From: Oscillospiraceae bacterium
Lineage (GTDB): Bacteria > Bacillota > Clostridia > Oscillospirales > Acutalibacteraceae
DNA length: 64,000 nt
Reading direction: 5' to 3'
NCBI GenBank assembly: GCA_025757685.1
Contig: CP107220.1
Location: forward strand, 1,571,501-1,635,500
Shown: positions 61,401-64,000 of the stretch, in pieces
How positions within the stretch are numbered: the stretch's first letter is position 1
How the letters are laid out: each line of letters opens with the position of its first letter
Made by a program: the position numbers and the translations under genes
The notes under the pieces: generated by a model
Told to the model about the DNA's origin: nothing
Database searches by the model: none
Seen by the model: only the letters and a program-made list of their open reading frames with translations

Positions 61401-62642
61401 TTACTGCTTGGCACCGTTATCAAACATCTCCAGCGCCTTTACGCTGACGGCAAAGCAGCCGGCCAGACCCTCTTTGTTCATGTTGTCGTAGGTGTCCCGG
61501 CGGGTGTGGTAATAGTCCTCCAGCTTGTGGTTCAAACCGGTAACGCCGGTGGCACGGAACCCGGCCTGGGCAAAGGCCGCAGAGTCGGTAGCGCCGCCCA
61601 GCGGGGGCACCCAGCCCTTCTTACAGGGCACATGAATGGCGGCGGCTGCCTCCATAAACAGGTCGGACACATCTTTATCTGCCTTCACGGTGCCGTTCAG
61701 ATCCCGATAGTTGGTCATCAGGAACTTGGGATCGTGAATGGTGTCGTAAGAGAAAATGAAGGTGGGCACATCGTCAAACTCGCCCTTGTGCTGCTCGCAC
61801 CATGCCTTAGCGCCCCGCAGACCGGCCTCCTCGGAGCCGGACAGGATCACGCCCACTTCCGTGTTCTCCAGGGTAATACCGGCGTCCTGCAACGCCTTCA
61901 TCACAGCAATGCCCATATAGCAGCCGGACAAGTTATCGTTGGCGCCGTCTACAATGCGGTTCTTGTTCCACATCCAGTACAGTCCCACTAAGAACGGCAC
62001 AAACAGCAGCCCCCACATAGCCGCCTTAAACAGGCCGGAATGGGGATCAATGGCGGAGAAGGTCAGGCCTTTCTGTGCCATATACATAATGGACAGCACC
62101 AAATAGTACACTGCGCCTACGCCGCAGATGATGGCGTGACCCTCAAAGCCAACGCCGCCCAGCTTGTAGTTCACCGGCCACTCCCAGGCCGCGTCCGGGT
62201 GACCGTTAAAGAAAATACGGCGCTTCACTTCGCCGGTGCACTGCTTCACAGCCGTTACATTATGGCCGGTCTTTTCCGGGAAGCAGCGGTCAACCAGCTT
62301 TTTGTACAGACCAAACTGCATAAATACAATGAACAGACCCACAACAATCAGCACCGCAGACAACAATGGGCAGAAGAAAAAGCAAACAATGGCCGCCAAC
62401 ACAAAGGTGATGGTAAAGTAAATCCAACCAAAGAACGAGCCGGGGTTCTCCTTAAAGGACTCCACATCTGCCCGCTGGCAGCCGCAGTCTTTCTTCAGCA
62501 CCTGGGCCATGTATTCACAGGCCTGCTGCTCACCCTTAGAGCCAGGCTCGCGCTTTTCAAAATCCCGGCAAATGTGGGTGATCTCATCCACCATGTAGTC
62601 CGCATAGTGGTCTTTTTGATCAATAATGTGTTTTAGATCCAT
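61401..62642 (-). CDS. membrane-embedded M28-type zinc aminopeptidase
   Basis: 413 residues. The M28 metal set is readable: H148/D150 in NGHPDA, bridging D236 in DGANDNLSG, E271-E272 in SGSEEAGLRG, D300 in FSYDT and H379 in YYHTRRDT. Two pairs of membrane helices interrupt the fold: about 72-112, before the first metal ligand, and about 168-225, between the first and second ligands. This is unlike soluble M28 enzymes. Substrate unknown; no signal peptide. AGGAAAGGGG precedes the ATG. Confidence 0.85.
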   Translation of the reverse strand: MDLKHIIDQKDHYADYMVDEITHICRDFEKREPGSKGEQQACEYMAQVLKKDCGCQRADVESFKENPGSFFGWIYFTITFVLAAIVCFFFCPLLSAVLIVVGLFIVFMQFGLYKKLVDRCFPEKTGHNVTAVKQCTGEVKRRIFFNGHPDAAWEWPVNYKLGGVGFEGHAIICGVGAVYYLVLSIMYMAQKGLTFSAIDPHSGLFKAAMWGLLFVPFLVGLYWMWNKNRIVDGANDNLSGCYMGIAVMKALQDAGITLENTEVGVILSGSEEAGLRGAKAWCEQHKGEFDDVPTFIFSYDTIHDPKFLMTNYRDLNGTVKADKDVSDLFMEAAAAIHVPCKKGWVPPLGGATDSAAFAQAGFRATGVTGLNHKLEDYYHTRRDTYDNMNKEGLAGCFAVSVKALEMFDNGAKQ

Positions 62643-62857
62643 AAAAATACCCCTTTCCTATAGCGCATCGGTCCACAGCGGCACGCCGCTACCCTCTCCC
62701 AAAGGCAGCCTATCCTGCACAGCAAAATTTATGCAGCAACAGGCATGCAAAGACCAATTTGCCCTCGCATAATACGATACTTTAACTTTACCATAGGAAC
62801 GATGTCTATTTTTGTCTAATTCGTTAACAATCTATGAATAAAATGTAAACACACGAT
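62643..62857 (-). other. intergenic stretch before M28 gene
   Basis: 215 bp without an ORF worth calling. On the minus strand a TATTAT -10-like box (about 62770) lacks a good -35. The long AU/GC-mixed leader that follows holds GCGGC..GCCGC and TGCTGCATAAATTTTGCTGTGCAGG, suggestive of folding, but no known riboswitch was recognised. The MATE gene has no clear terminator here. Confidence 0.3.
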
Positions 62858-64000
62858 TTAAGGTTCCTTTTGTTCCGCCACGCCCTTGCGAATGACCCGA
62901 TGAAGGGAGGTGAAATACAGCACCACCGCCAGCAGACAGGTGAGCACATCTGCCACCGGCTGGGTAACAATCACTCCATCATAGCCCCAAATACTACTCA
63001 GTGCCCAAATGACAAGACCGTAGATCACGCCCTGACCGCTAATGGACAGCACGAAGGCGCCCACCGCCTTGCCGGTGGCCTGGAAAACACAAGTGGTCAC
63101 CAGGGTAAAGGCATAAAATGCGGTGCCCAGCAACAACCGCCGCAGCATGGCAACCCCCAGGTCGTACACGCTGCCGTCCTGCATAAACAGGCGGATCAGC
63201 AGCGGCGCAGCAGCAAAGACAATCACAGTTAGCACCAAACCCAGCCCAATCGTAAACTGGTAAGAAAAGCGCAGCACCTGGCGCAGCCGCCGGTAATTCT
63301 GGGCGCCGTAATTGTAGCCGATCAGCGGCTGCACCCCAAAAGCAAAGCCGATGAGCACCAGCACGGCGATCATACTCACCTTTAGCGCAATGCCCATGGC
63401 CGCCACCTTATCCGTACCGTAAGGCACCAAAAACCGGTTGGTGATCAGCATACAAAAGCTCTGGGCAATATTGGTAATGGAAGCCGGTATACCGATGGCA
63501 AACACCTGACCCACCTCCTGGCGGCTCACTCGCAGCAGCCGAATATTCACAGACAAATGGCGGCTGCGCCGTACCAGGAACCACACATAGTACAGATCCG
63601 TAAACACATAGCCGATCACCGTGGCAATGGCCGCGCCGGCAGCCCCCAATTTGCAGCCAAAGATCAACACCGGATCCAGCACAATATTCACCACAGCGCC
63701 CAAAACAGAGCCGATCATGGACGCGTTGGCAAATCCCTCGGTACGCAGCTGGTTACACGGGGTGAAGGACAAAATGATAAACGGCGCGCCGACGGCGATC
63801 CAGGTATAATAATCCCGGGCGTACTGCACCGTGTCTGCCTGGGCGCCCAGCGCCGTCAGCAGCGGCGTGCGCAAAAGCAACAGTAGCGCTGTAATGCCCA
63901 CGCCGGTAAACAACGCACCGTAAAAGCAAAACACGCTCAGTCGCTTGCCGTCTTGGTCCCGCTTTTGGCCAAACAAGCGGGAGATAAAAGAACTGCCACC
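62858..64000 (-). CDS. MATE family efflux transporter, 5' end outside window
   Basis: About 380 codons are visible; the frame is open to the window edge (GGSSFISRLFGQ), so the N-terminal one or two helices are missing. Ten or so membrane helices and the MATE repeats (PSITNIAQSF, FGVQPLIGYNYGAQNYRRLRQVL) are clear. Na+- or H+-driven export of cationic compounds is the family role; the specific substrate is unknown. Confidence 0.9.
   Translation of the reverse strand, partial: GGSSFISRLFGQKRDQDGKRLSVFCFYGALFTGVGITALLLLLRTPLLTALGAQADTVQYARDYYTWIAVGAPFIILSFTPCNQLRTEGFANASMIGSVLGAVVNIVLDPVLIFGCKLGAAGAAIATVIGYVFTDLYYVWFLVRRSRHLSVNIRLLRVSRQEVGQVFAIGIPASITNIAQSFCMLITNRFLVPYGTDKVAAMGIALKVSMIAVLVLIGFAFGVQPLIGYNYGAQNYRRLRQVLRFSYQFTIGLGLVLTVIVFAAAPLLIRLFMQDGSVYDLGVAMLRRLLLGTAFYAFTLVTTCVFQATGKAVGAFVLSISGQGVIYGLVIWALSSIWGYDGVIVTQPVADVLTCLLAVVLYFTSLHRVIRKGVAEQKEP

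Noticed and set aside
62643..62857. Structured RNA before the M28 peptidase
   Set aside because: Some palindromes exist but no terminator/antiterminator pair or known motif; too weak to claim.

Overview
The window reads as chromosome from a low-copy, fairly GC-rich Clostridia-type Firmicute, most likely an Oscillospiraceae/Ruminococcaceae gut anaerobe. Grounds: a T-box in front of leuA, the Firmicute gene order rimP-nusA-rnpM-rplGA-infB-rbfA-nrnA-truB-ribF, NusA without C-terminal repeats, PolA with a dead proofreading site, GTP-type PEPCK, SecA with a zinc SEC-C tail, and crisp sigma-A promoters (TTGACA/TTGCAA-17-TATAAT) before most units. The family-level placement is inference. Most genes lie on the minus strand.

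Layout. 1-13 kb is metabolism: leuA under a T-box, an orotate-PRTase-like protein, a MetE-C-like methyltransferase with a LysR regulator, the glycolytic unit pgk-tpiA-gpmI, a secreted transglutaminase/leucine-rich-repeat protein, and pckA. 13-22.6 kb is information processing and tRNA modification: polA-rimI-(membrane protein)-tsaD facing away from dusB-nagA-trmL, then rpsF-ssb-rpsR. 22.6-31 kb is the nusA-infB operon, with a terminator-like hairpin in its leader. 31-34.7 kb holds a DUF1015 protein, coaX, an ECF substrate-binding subunit and a cytidylate-kinase-like gene.

34.7-45.2 kb is the most unusual part: a compact, overlapping cluster of 16 phage genes in PBSX-like (xtm/xkd) order. It keeps terminase, portal, protease, capsid and connector genes and then the complete baseplate set plus a tip protein. 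Sheath, tube, tail chaperone and tape-measure genes, which normally sit between connectors and the LysM baseplate protein, are absent; a 28-codon ORF occupies the junction. Integrase, repressor, replication and lysis genes are absent too, and the small terminase lacks a DNA-binding half. No reading frame is broken. It is either a cleanly deleted prophage or a domesticated head-plus-baseplate element.

45.3-64 kb returns to host genes: an M23 peptidase, mfd and pth; a radical SAM/SPASM protein; a GH2 beta-galactosidase; a sugar-phosphate transferase; a lipoprotein; secA; an MFS pump with a DUF2798 partner under a possible attenuator; a membrane-embedded M28-type peptidase; and a MATE transporter cut by the window edge. 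No tRNA, rRNA, CRISPR array or insertion sequence was found.
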